The notes under the pieces: generated by a model | What the model was told of the DNA's origin: nothing | Database searches by the model: none | The model's input: the letters and a program-made list of their open reading frames with translations, nothing else | Source: Antedon mediterranea | Lineage: Eukaryota; Echinodermata; Crinoidea; Comatulida; Antedonidae | NCBI RefSeq assembly: GCF_964355755.1 | Contig: NC_092670.1 | Location: 15,125,201-15,189,200 of the forward strand | Reading direction: 5' to 3' | DNA length: 64,000 bases | Shown: positions 1 to 12,400 of the stretch, one piece after another | Position numbering within the stretch: position 1 is the stretch's first letter | How the letters are laid out: each line of letters begins with the position of its first letter | Made by a program: the position numbers and the translations under genes

Positions 1-238
1 CAGGCACCCAGTAGAAAACCGTTATAGCGAAAATTCCTACTGTAGTGTATATCTTTATTACGTACACAAAATACAGGAATACCAAATGCAAAAGCTTGTA
101 GAATCATTATACAATAATCTATTTTTAGTATTATTGCTTTGGACTGTCAAAGCAGGGAGTTGTTATCAACTCCCTGGTCAAAGCTTTAACCTAACTAAAT
201 GGAATACTTGAAATCATTTCACAGTACAAAGAGCTTAC

Positions 239-1192
239 TTGTGGTTGTTGTCATGGTTGAAGTTGTTGGTTGAGTTGTTGGTAAGCCAGTTGTTGTTGGT
301 GTTGTTGCTGGTGTTGTTGTAAGGGTACAACTGACTGCATAACAACTGACTGATGTTCCTAAACAGAGACACTCTGTACATTCTTCATTGTGTGAAGGCC
401 ATTTTTCCCTATACTGAAAAAGAAAATTGTATACATGAAATGAAACCTAATTATTCTGGGATTATGCTATACTACTATATTAAGTATGCAGTCATTGGCA
501 TGCACTAAGAGCACATCACTAAAGTATACTGAGTTTTTTTTCTAGTGTAGTTTACTAGGCACTAAAGTCCAAGATGGCACGAGTGCTGCTGACCAGGTTT
601 CAATTTTTTGGTTAGCAGCGAAGGTGTATTCCCATATTTCGGTTTGGTTTTAGCCCTTTTTCCCTCTTTCAGTTTGTAATTGAATAATACAGTTTTATAT
701 TCAAGCCCGCAGGTAAGGGGGTTTGTAGGGTTTGAAATAGCCCCCTTTTTTCTGAATGCCCTTTCAAACAAGAGACAACAATGGGCTGAACTTTTTTGAC
801 CATCCTACTTAGACAGCACTGCAGGCAATTTTTGTTACATAGGTAGGCCTAAATATCTCTTGCTTACATTTGCAATTTCCCCAATTTGTAGAAAAAGACC
901 ACTCCCCCTCCCCGCCCACCAACATGGCTGCCAAAATCCAGGTTCGAGCTTGCTATATTTACAAAAGAACTACAGTATGTAATATTTACAATATATCCAT
1001 GACCATTATCAACACAGTTGCAGTTATGCTGAGCTACGCAATGGGTACCATTGTAGAATCTGTCTTCGCCTATGCATTCACAGCATATGGTACTAGTATC
1101 ATGGGCCAAGCAAGCAATATTTTGACATGTGTCTTGCCTGCAACTGCCATCATTTAGTGGACATGGCACTGACATCTGTCCATGAGGACAAG
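239..1192 (-). CDS. Exons 77-78: TIL, VWC first half and Thr linker (gene continues)
   Basis: Exons 990-1192 and 239-413 (residues about 4123-4248). TIL: CPHGQMSVPC, CLAHDTSTICCEC, FYNGTHCVAQHNCNC. Exon 78: REKWPSHNEECTECLC, CYAVSC, then a Thr/Pro tract. It ends at a GTAAGC donor (positions 238-237) with one base left over, so at least one more exon lies beyond position 1. No stop codon or polyadenylation signal for this gene is in the window. Confidence 0.87.
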
Positions 1193-4100
1193 CTACAAAA
1201 ATATGAATGTTAAATTAGCACAACCTCAAAGAAATATTACATACAAAATAAACTTGATAGTTATTGGAATAATAATAATAAGATTTTGATAAAACAGCGA
1301 CGATATTATGCTGGCCGCAGTTGCCTTCCATACAATATTTGTGGCGTTTCATATTGTAACTTTTCGCGGCACTGTTTTGCCTGTAGTTAGTTAATCAGTC
1401 ATAAACTTCAGTCGTACCTTTGTAGGTAAGAAATATTAGTTTAAAATGGATAAATCACTATAACTGTTGAAACAGCTTGTTTTAGATATATTTAGGATAC
1501 TATGGATATTAATGTTATTGCATTTTGAGAATCTATATAATAGTTTTGATTGTGTATAGTTCGAAGGGTGAACTAGTTATCACACAGTATGCACACATGT
1601 GCGCGAGATGCTGTGGTATATAGCCTGGCTTGGTTTGCGGGATGGTTTCTTCTTAGTTGCTATGGCAACAGGGATAGTGTTGAAAAGGCGATTGGAAGTA
1701 CCTTTTTGATGGTTATGTTTAGGGTGATCCCTTAATGTTTACATTTGTTGTAATTTGTACTTTTTAATAGTTTTATAGATTTCGTAGATTGTCAGTTATA
1801 GTTTTTTCCTTCATAGGTATTAAAATTTAACAGTATACATTCACAGATGTTTTTCATTGTGCTGCATCCATAGGCTCACAGCTTTGTAAGTTATGTCATA
1901 CTATAAAAGATACTGTATGTAAACAACAAACTATGTAACAATTTAATTAACAATGATATAGCATATATAATCATATTTATATGATAGCAAGGTTTAAAGT
2001 ATTTCATATGTACTACTGTATTTGAATATCAATTTGAAGGAATTATACTTTCTGTTATTTTCAGTTACCATACGTACCATACACACATATTCAATCATTG
2101 AATAAAACGGTTATACTTAACGGAGCATTTCTAAGCTGTTTGATTTGTGTCCGTGAAAGATATATAAAATGAGGTGGTTGGTAGGTCTAAATGATACGTG
2201 AAATCTAATTTAGTTTAGTTTATCATCCGTGTTAATCATCTCACTTGTGTAATGCCTGACGTTGCTGCGTTGTGTCAAAATGGGTACCAAGCATAAAAGC
2301 TCCAATATACATAGGTTATTCTACAGCAATGGCTGTTATTACCATCAATAAGAATACTTACATGGCGGAGGATGTGGTGGTCCAGTTGTAGTAATAGTTA
2401 CAGGTGTAGTTATTTCTTCTACAGAATAAAAACAAACAATATATCTAGTGAAGTATAACCTAAATAATGTGAATTTATAACACAGATATCCCTATTTTGT
2501 ATTGGTTGATTTCATTTAAAATACTATAAATCAATTGTCAACTTGAGATAACACAAATAATGATCAAATATGATTTAATGTAGTATGTCAATACACATGT
2601 TGTTTCTCAAAAATAGATATAAGAAACAAATAATGAGTGCTTTCATAAGTTGTTACATATCAGACTTATGTAATGCTTGGTGTCTTACCACATCCTCTCT
2701 CATCTCTGCATCTTGGAGGACAGTCACATATACCGTCACAACGATTTATAGTATTAGTACAACTGTTTGGTGAGCATGAAAATTGACCAATTCCCTCACA
2801 ATGTGAATAGTGACACCCTGGGCAGCAATTGCCATCTGGTTGCCATTTTATGTAAGTCTAATAAATAAATAATAAATTACTCTACTCGAGTACTGCAGTA
2901 ACTATATTTTGCTTACTCTTTATACAATCATTTAGCAAATTTTTTTGGGGTAATCATACACATTGTTTAATGCAGAAACTGTCTTATAAACTTCTACATT
3001 AAAACAAACTAAAATCATGTTATTTCATTACTGCAGTAGAATTATTTTAACATGATCCCTTTGCTAAGTGGTAGAGACTGAGCATAGTGAAATATATATG
3101 ACCAACAGCCAAAACAGGAATCAAACAACAAAATAAAAAGTAAAAATATTTATTACGATGTCCATTTTTTTTTAAATAAGAGGGAAGCAATCTTTGACTA
3201 ACAGGTGACAAACTGTATGTGCTGGTGCCACCACTCTCTCATTGATCTAAGGCTCTTTCTACACTATCAAACTTTACGTGACAAAACAATGTGATGTGCC
3301 CATATATGGACACGATGACAGCGTATTACTAACTCGTTTGATAGTGTAGTGTAATGAATGAATGAATGTGTTAAAACTTACTGGTGGACAGTCAGTAATT
3401 TCACAGATTTGGGTGGTGCATTCTATATCACCAACACCTTCACATGTGCAATCTGTGCATTCGTCAGGAGTATATGTTGATCCAACCTAAATAAAAACAT
3501 TTAAGTGTAAACAATTAAATGTAAACAATTTAAGCAATTAAATGTAAACAATTTAAGCAATTAATGTAAACAATTAAATGTAACAATTAAATGTAAACAA
3601 TTTAGACAATTAAATTTAAACAATTAAGTGTAAACAATTAAAGCAATTAAAATTAAACAATTTGGACAATCAAATGTAAACAATTTAGACAATTAAATGT
3701 AAACAATTTAGAAAATCAAATGTAAACAATTTAGACAACTAAATGTAAACAAAGTGTAAACAATTTAGACAATTAAATGTAAACAATTTAGACAATTAAA
3801 TGTAAACAATTTAGACAATTAAATGTAAACAATTAAGTGTAAACAATTTAGACAATTAAATGTAAACAATTTAGACAATTAAATGTAAACAATTAAGTGT
3901 AAACAATTTAGACAATTAAATGTAAACAATTGAATGTAAACAATTTAAGCAATTAAATGTAAACGATGTAAACAATTAAATATAAACAATGTAAATAATT
4001 AAATGTAAACAATGTGAGGGCGTGTGGTGCAGTGTGTTGGACCTTCGACCATAGAGATATTATAGTTCACTATAATATCTCTATGCTTCGACTACTGATC

Positions 4101-6387
4101 ATGAGATCGAGGTTTGAATCCAACTCTCGCTGCATTGCTTGAATCCGTAGACAAGATACATTATTTACGTTTGCCTCTCTTCACCCAGGTGTATAAATGG
4201 CCGTTTCTGCTGCCATAAAGTACTGTATTTAATACGGTATTTTTGGAATACCGTATTTCTTTGGCAGCAGAAACTGTGCTCATAAAAAAAAAACTGTATT
4301 TTGTATACAGTATTTGCCCCACAAAATTAGTGGATAAAATACGGTATTTACAAATTTATACCATATTTTCTGTAACTGTTTCTGCTGCCAATAAAAAAAT
4401 ACCGTATTTTTTTACCTGTGACATGAGGTCAACATCGTGTTGTGTTTTGATTTTTTGTCACTGTGACAGTTGTTTAACACATGTGCAAAAATGTGGAGCG
4501 AAGAAGTTACCGTTTTTACTATTAATTTGTGGGGGGGGGGGGGGGAAGCGAAACTTTCAGGAAAACTAAGGGGCAATAACTTAAAAGGGACTGCACTATT
4601 TATAAAGAAATTTTGAACAAAATAAAACAGAAATACAATGTAGATTTGTCTCCAAAGCAATTTCCTTCATTGCGACTTTTCATCAAAATCAAAACTACAA
4701 CATTTTTTGTTATGTCTACCATGTTTATCGGGACAACACAAGCACATGTGTACCATACCAAGTGTGGACAACCGGTAGACATCGAGAGTGGGAATTCCTG
4801 AGTTACATTGCACACGCTCAGTATACTTAGGTCAAACACAGACTTCCGGTTCAAGAATGGCAGTTTGGGTATAAAGATGAAATTTAACACGACCACCCCC
4901 AAGAAGTATTGTTAGCAGAAACGGGGTACTAAAAAATACCGTATTTTAAATACCGTATTCTATACCGTATTTTTATACCGTATTTTCAGCAGTTGCAGCA
5001 GAAACAGGCCCAAAGAGTACCCAGTTAAATCAAGACAAAAATTTGCGCTGATTAATAGCTGCATTATGGGAGTATGATCCCAAAAAAATGACTGTGGTAA
5101 TAATGTTCAGCGCTTAGAGGTTTCACAACATTAGGCGCTATATAAATCCAGGATATTATTATTATTAATTAAATGTATACAATTAAACAATTAAATATAA
5201 ACAATGTAAATAATTAAATGTAAACAATCAAATGTAAATAATTAAATGTAAACAATTTGATGCAGGCATCTATTTCGGCATTTGCCAGCATGCAAGAAAT
5301 GAGAAATATACTGTACATACGGCAATACATTCACCATGGGAGTGACATCCATTACAACCAGGTGTTGTTTCAGTAAAGTTTCTTCCAGTTACAGATGTCA
5401 CCAGAGTTGTCAAAGTAGTTGTAGAAATAGTAGTCACTATTAATAGATAAAGATACATTGTTACTTTTTGTGATTTAAGTTATCTTTTTCACTCTTTTTT
5501 TTGCAGGCAGAAAAAGTTGAATAAAATGGACATTGTCAAAGTAGCAAATTAATCAAGGCGAAGTAGGGCTGGTAATACGATTGCTTAAGTTTTTATTATT
5601 GTTGAATAAAAAAGAAATCAGTACAGTATTACCAATTTGCAGGGCCAAAAGGCAGAAATTGTATAAAAGGAGGGGTTCTTTTCCCCCGCAAAACGGCAAA
5701 GTGCAAGCCTAAGAGACTGAAGAAAAGTTAGTTTTACACTTAGCATAGTAGATGAAAATAATTGTCCTGCTGGTTAGGTAGATTTTACTAAAAAATGTTA
5801 ATGGGTTAGACTTATCTACAAGCAATTTCGCTGCTGTTCTCTAGATTGAAAGGGACACAAAATGGACTTCTTTTGATTACAGGCTCGATAGCTAGTTTTC
5901 TGAATTGAAGTTCAATAACAAAAATTACATTTATAAAATTCGGACATTGAGGAAGTTTTCACTTTAAAAAAAAAATAGTATTATCTTTCCTCTCAATCCA
6001 TTCACTATTGTTTTGAAGTCTAAAAATAGAATTGGATACTTACAAGTTTCACAATAGCAGCAACGATGGCCAACTGGTTCAATTAAAACTTCGCCCTGTA
6101 AAAACATTTTATTCATTCAATAAAGATAGTACAAATAGTGCAAATAACTGCACACGTAGATGACCCAGAAACAGTTTCCAAAATTTGTCTTAACTTACTA
6201 AAAACTCCATAATACATTTAAAAATACTTGTACTAATAAAAAACATACAACTAAGATTCATGTGCAGTCCTAGTACATCATTCAAGACGTTTAGGGGTTA
6301 ATACCCTGTTGTGCTAGCCACAGTCATGGACGGAGGGCGGAGTGCCGTAAATGACATGATGTTATAAGGGGAGAAGCATGTATTGTG

Positions 6388-6428
<41 letters not shown>

Positions 6429-9400
6429 GTTCTTTTTAATATAAAATGAAAGAAACATACATTAGTACATGTTATATCACATGATGCCTTTGTACAGTTT
6501 ACGTCTCCATTTTCTTGACAAGTACACGTAACACATTCTGATACATGCATGGTCTCTGAATACTAAATTTAGAAAGAAAAAAACCTAAATGTACCAACTG
6601 TTTTTTAATGAAGGGTCATATAAAAGTATGAAGCCAATGCAATACAATGAGAGCCAAGCATGTTAAGCAAGACACATCTTTAGGGACCATGTCAAAATGA
6701 TTATATTATTATTATTCTATTCATTATATTACTCTACTACTACATTTTGTTTACTGCAATAATGTATGCTTTTAGTTTGTATCAATGTAACAGTGAGTTT
6801 ATTAGTCAGTCACTGTAATAACAACGTATGATTGCACAAGCTTGCTAAATAATTGCATAAGCTGTTTTTAAAGAGTAACAAAACATAGTTACTGCAGTAA
6901 GTACAGTAGAATAATTTTTATCAATCATACAAACACATTTATTGTCTTATAAACTTGTACATGAGAAACACTAAATATAAATTTTTTCAGTAAAAATTTT
7001 TTTGATTAAAATAGAATAGAATAATTTATACACGATCACAATGTTTGTAACATTCAGGTAATCCTGCCTCATTAATTTAATTTAGTTTTTAATGTATTAT
7101 TGTAAATTTGACAATGGAAAATAAATGATATATAATGATATATGAATCATACCTGAAGTACAGCACCCTCATAATCACATGGACAATGATTCTCTTGAAC
7201 ACATGAATTTTCACTTCTGACCATTCCTTCTGGGCAGAAGCAGCCACTTTCACAGCCTTCACTACATAACATGTTCATGTTGGTACAATCAGTGTGACAC
7301 GTGCATACCTCCCGATAAACAAAAGGAGCAAAGCAAGCTGTAGAATTTAATTATACAAAATATACTATAACAATTTTATTTTAGAAAAGTTGTATATAAA
7401 TTATTATAATATTTATACTGGTACAATTAAATGCATCTAAATGAGCTATTATAATGATTTTCCTAATGAATTTTCCTAAAGCTCTGTCCACACTATCAAA
7501 CTAGTTTGTTCCCAAATATAGTAATGATATGCCTAAATATGGTTGTGATATGACATCATCATGTCCATATATGGGCATATCAAGTTTGATAGTGTAGAAA
7601 GAGCTTAAGTTTTTCTTATTAGTGGAGGTTGCACATAGCACATGATAAATGATTATCCAAGCTATAGGCATAGACAACTGAAGAATGCTCTGTTCATGTG
7701 CTTTAAGCTCTGTCTATACTGTCAAATTGTATGTGATGTGCATGGACATGATGATGTCATATCACTACCATTTGTGGACATATCACTACCATTTGTGGAC
7801 ATATCACTACCATAGTATTATTAAAAAAAGCTTTACTGATGCAAAGGTCCCTAATTATACATGTACATACCAGCAGAGTTTAATAAACTTACGATTCACA
7901 CTTGTTGTTGGGATTACAGTTGTTGGTGTGGCACGGCATTCGCAGCAGTCACCTTCATCATAAAGGGTGTATCCCTAGAAAAAGTAAAACATAAAAAAAT
8001 TTATAATCACAAAATAAAAATATACAGAAGAACTTTTTTTAAGTGCATGCAAGCAAATATTATTCAACCGATCATTGTGAAGCTCTGTCTACACTATCGA
8101 ACTATACAGTATGTAATAAAAAATGTGACGTACCCATATATGGACATAATGATGTCATATTACTACCATATTTAAGCATATCACTACCATTTTTGGACAC
8201 ATCACATTTTTTTTTTTAAACTAGTTTGATAGTGTAGACAGAGCGTGAGAACGGATTTGGCAGCTTTGGCTTTGACTGGAGGACATGGGATGATTGGCAA
8301 TATGATAGATTAGTTCTACCTCCCAAACCCCTACCCCGCGATCACCTCAACACCCAACGCCTGAGTTGCCACTTTGAAATGAGAGAAACTTACCTCTGGA
8401 CAACTGTCAAGGTTGCAATCACCTTGTGCGCATACAATTTGTGTTGCTTGACACATGCATGTTTCACAATTACCTCGACGCCATGTAGCCAACAACTACA
8501 AATGAAAAATAAGAATTTGAAAAAAGAAATCACACATAAGTAAAAATAAAGAGAAGTTCAAGATAAAAGTCAGCCAGCTTACTATATGAATTGTTTGATT
8601 TAAAAAGTTAAAAATGTAAATATTGTTATGGCCAATATGGGGCAAAGTTTATGTTTAAATTGCTGTATCAAGATGAAGCATTGTATTATAATGTAAACAT
8701 TTGTAGTGAACAGTGAATCTCCTCTGCAACCACAATATCTTTAAAAAGAAAATAAAACAAAAATTCTTTTTTGAGTTGACAGCAAACCTCATTTGGGCCT
8801 AATCTTACCCTATAGAATTGGTTACTTTCAGAATCATAGCAAGGACATTCACTCTGCTCTATACAGACACTATTGTGTTCTACCAAACCTGACGGACAAT
8901 TACAACCGCTAGTGCAGCCACTGGATGTGTCACACATTTCTATTCCATCAGCCAAGTCAGCACATGTCAATGTGCAGTAGCAATCACTTGCAACACGGTT
9001 ACTTGGACCTGTTAAAAATTGTTGTATAGTATTGTCGTGTAGTTTTAAATTAAAATATAAATATTTAAACTGCATTTATCTTACCATACTCACAGTATTT
9101 TAAATTACAAAATGGTCCTACTTTTACAAGATTTTAAAATGTATTTAATTTTAATCACAGCAATCATTAAAAATAGAAAATAAAAACTGATATTTATAGG
9201 AATATTTGGCTGTTTTTTATATCCATTTAAAACCAAATACTCAAATTAAAATAAAATAATAATACTTACAATGTAAGGTAGTTGAAGGAACATATCCTGA
9301 AACAATAAACGTACAAAAAAAATGTTAATACAATAGTTAAATACAACTAACATTGACATCGACCTGGGTCAAGTTGTTAATTATAACTCCAGCTAAAACC

Positions 9401-12400
9401 CATTTGCCATTCATAGAAATACTGATGAAGAAAATAGAAAATAGGCTAAGGGATTATGTCAGAACTATGCTACTGCAGTTATCGCAGTAACTACATTTTG
9501 CTTACTCTCAATTTGCTAATGCAAGTATTTAGCAAGCTTTTCTTACAGTGATTCACTCATAAACTTCAAGTTTACACTGATGCAAATTAAAATCATATGT
9601 TAATGCACTAAATAATATATTTTTTGCATTAACTGTAGTAGAATAATTTTGATATGGTCTTTTAAACTGATAACACAAAAATTGAAAAGATAAAAAGTGA
9701 ATTAAAAAAAAATATAGAATTCCTTACAAAAAAAAGATGAAGAATAGATACAATTTATCAGAAAAAAAAGATAGTTATTTATACTGTAGGTAGTCATTAT
9801 TAAGAGAAAAAAAAATGTGTTCGCATCCATTTTTAATTTAATCTTAATAACACACACCTTCATTTAAGAATTAACATTTATTAAATAAAAAGTACCCTAT
9901 ATTGAAGAATCACAGTTAAATAGGGCATAGATTTTCAGTCAACCTATTGTTGCACATGTGGTTTCAGTCAACCTATTGAATGAGCAAAACAAATTTGCAG
10001 TACTCGTAAATAAAACAACATTGATGGCACTTTTGATATCATTAGGAGTGCAACAACTATTATGTGACCCACAATCCTCAAATCAAATGACAAGAATCCA
10101 CTAACTAAGGTGTATTATAAAACTTTCATCTGCAAACAAAAAGCCTAATTCACTTATTCACACATAACAATTGATTTAATTAAGAAATATATTTTACACT
10201 TTCAACATCAATAATTAATTTTTTATTTGGATCCTAATAATAATAGGAGTTAATTTGTTTGTTGTTTGTTTCAATTATAAAGTTTTGCCAAAAAAAATGT
10301 TACATTAATCATCAATTTAGTGCATATAAATATAGGCAATCAAATAAACAGAAAGTTATAAATGAAACTTGAAGAAAATTATCAGAAGAATAAACGAAGA
10401 ATTAAGAGAAACATTAGTTTAACATGAAATAAGCTGTATTTAATAGCATACTCTAAAATAGAATCTGAGAAGAAACACGCATTTTAATCAAACAAAATGT
10501 TTACCACTCGTTGTTGAACCATAGGGCTCTCCTGTTGTTGAACCAGAGGGTTCTCCTGTTGTTGAACCATAGGGCTCTCCTGTTGTTGAACCATAGGGCT
10601 CTCCTGTTGTTGAACCTGAGGGTTCTCCTGTCGTTGAACCAGAGGGCTCTCCTGTCGTTGAACCAGAGGGTTCTCCTGTCGTTGAACCAGAGGGTTCTCC
10701 TGTCGTTGAACCAGAGGGCTCTCCTGTAGTTGAACCAGAGGGCTCTCCTGTAGTTGAACCAGAGGGCTCTCCTGTAGTTGAACCAGAGGGCTCCCCTGTT
10801 GTTGAACCAGAGGGCTCTCCTGTCGTCGAACCAGAGGGCTCTCCTGTCGTCGAACCAGAGGGCTCTCCTGTCGTCGAACCAGAGGGCTCTCCTGTCGTTG
10901 AACCAGAGGGCTCTCCTGTCGTTGAACCAGAGGGCTCCCCTGTCGTTGAACCAGAGGGCTCCCCTGTCGTTGAACCAGAGGGCTCCCCTGTCGTTGAACC
11001 AGAGGGCTCTCCAGTCGTTGAACCAGAGGGTTCTCCTGTCGTTGAACCAGATGGTTCTCCTGTCGTTGAACCAGAGGGTTCTCCTGTTGTTGAACCAGAG
11101 GGTTCTCCTGTTGTTGAACCAGAGGGTTCTCCTGTTGTTGAACCAGAGGGCTCTCCTGTAGTTGAACCAGAGGGCTCTCCTGTTGTTGAACCAGAGGGCT
11201 CTCCTGTTGTTGAACCAGAGGGCTCTCCTGTTGTTGAACCAGAGGGCTCTCCTGTTGTTGAACCAGAGGGCTCTCCTGTTGTTGAACCAGAGGGCTCTCC
11301 TGTTGTTGAACCAGAGGGTTCTCCTGTTGTTGAACCAGAGGGTTCTCCTGTAGTTGAACCAGAGGGCTCTCCTGTAGTTGAACCAGAGGGTTCTCCTGTA
11401 GTTGAACCAGAGGGCTCCCCTGTTGTTGAACCAGAGGGCTCTCCTGTTGTCGAACCAGAGGGCTCTCCTGTTGTTGAACCAGAGGGCTCTCCAGTTGTCG
11501 AACCAGAGGGCTCTCCAGTTGTTGAACCAGTAGGCTCTCCTGTTGTAGATACTGATGGCTCTCCTGTTGTTGAACCAGAGGGCTCTCCTGTTGTTGAACC
11601 AGAGGGCTCTCCTGTTGTTGAACCAGAGGGCTCTCCTGTTGTTGAACCAGAGGGCTCTCCTGTTGTTGAACCAGAGGGCTCTCCTGTTGTTGAACCAGAG
11701 GGTTCTCCTGTTGTTGAACCAGAGGGTTCTCCTGTTGTTGAACCAGAGGGTTCTCCTGTTGTTGAACCAGAGGGTTCTCCTGTTGTTGAACCAGAGGGTT
11801 CTCCTGTTGTTGATCCAGAGGGTTCTCCAGTTGTTGATCCAGAGGGCTCTCCTGTTGTTGAACCAGAGGGCTCTCCTGTTGTTGAACCAGAGGGCTCTCC
11901 TGTTGTTGAACCAGAGGGCTCTCCTGTTGTTGAACCAGAGGGCTCTCCTGTCGTCGAACCAGAGGGTTCTCCTGTCGTCGAACCAGAGGGCTCTCCTGTC
12001 GTCGAACTAGAGGGCTCTCCTGTTGTTGAACCAGAGGGCTCTCCTGTTGTTGAACCGGAGGGCTCTCCTGTTGTTGAACCAGAGGGCTCTCCTGTTGTTG
12101 AACCAGAGGGCTCTCCTGTTGTTGATAAACCTGAGGGTGCTCCTGTTGATGAACCTGAGGGCTCTGGTGTAAAAATAAGTTAAGATAATGAAAACATTTA
12201 ATTGTGTAAATAATTTATGTTTCTATATATTGAACATAAAAATTTAATTTCTATTTATAATCTGGTAGTACTCCTCTGCATTTTCCACAAAAGCCTTAGT
12301 CTATTCCAAGTACTGTAACTCTCAGCACAAGAAGAACTGAGTTTTGATAAAGACTATAGTAAAGTATTACCTTAAGTATATAATAATGCTGTATATTATG

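Larger units (their letters stand above)
4013..5165 (+). mobile_element. tRNA-derived SINE, twice interrupted
   Basis: The head has an A-box-like TGGTGCAGTGTG and a B-box-like GGTTTGAATCC (about 4111-4121). The tail reads CAGCGCTTAGAGGTTTCACA ... GCGCTATATAAATCCAGG at 5109-5155, a tail found again at 49480-49521. A 36-base palindrome (4050-4085) and a foldback element (about 4201-5010) lie inside it. Minisatellite sequence flanks both sides. Confidence 0.7.

Noticed and set aside
3494-4012. Possible CRISPR-like array
   Set aside because: The units are directly tandem without unique spacers and the host is a eukaryote; it is a minisatellite.
4243-4902. Overlapping open frames on both strands
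   Set aside because: They lie within a foldback element rich in TACGGTATTTT repeats and show no recognisable domain.
10511-12010. Long plus-strand open frames (LLLLNQRA-type peptides) across the 24-base repeat
   Set aside because: They are by-products of a repeat period divisible by three. They break at several stops, while the minus frame is open for the full exon and in phase with neighbouring exons.
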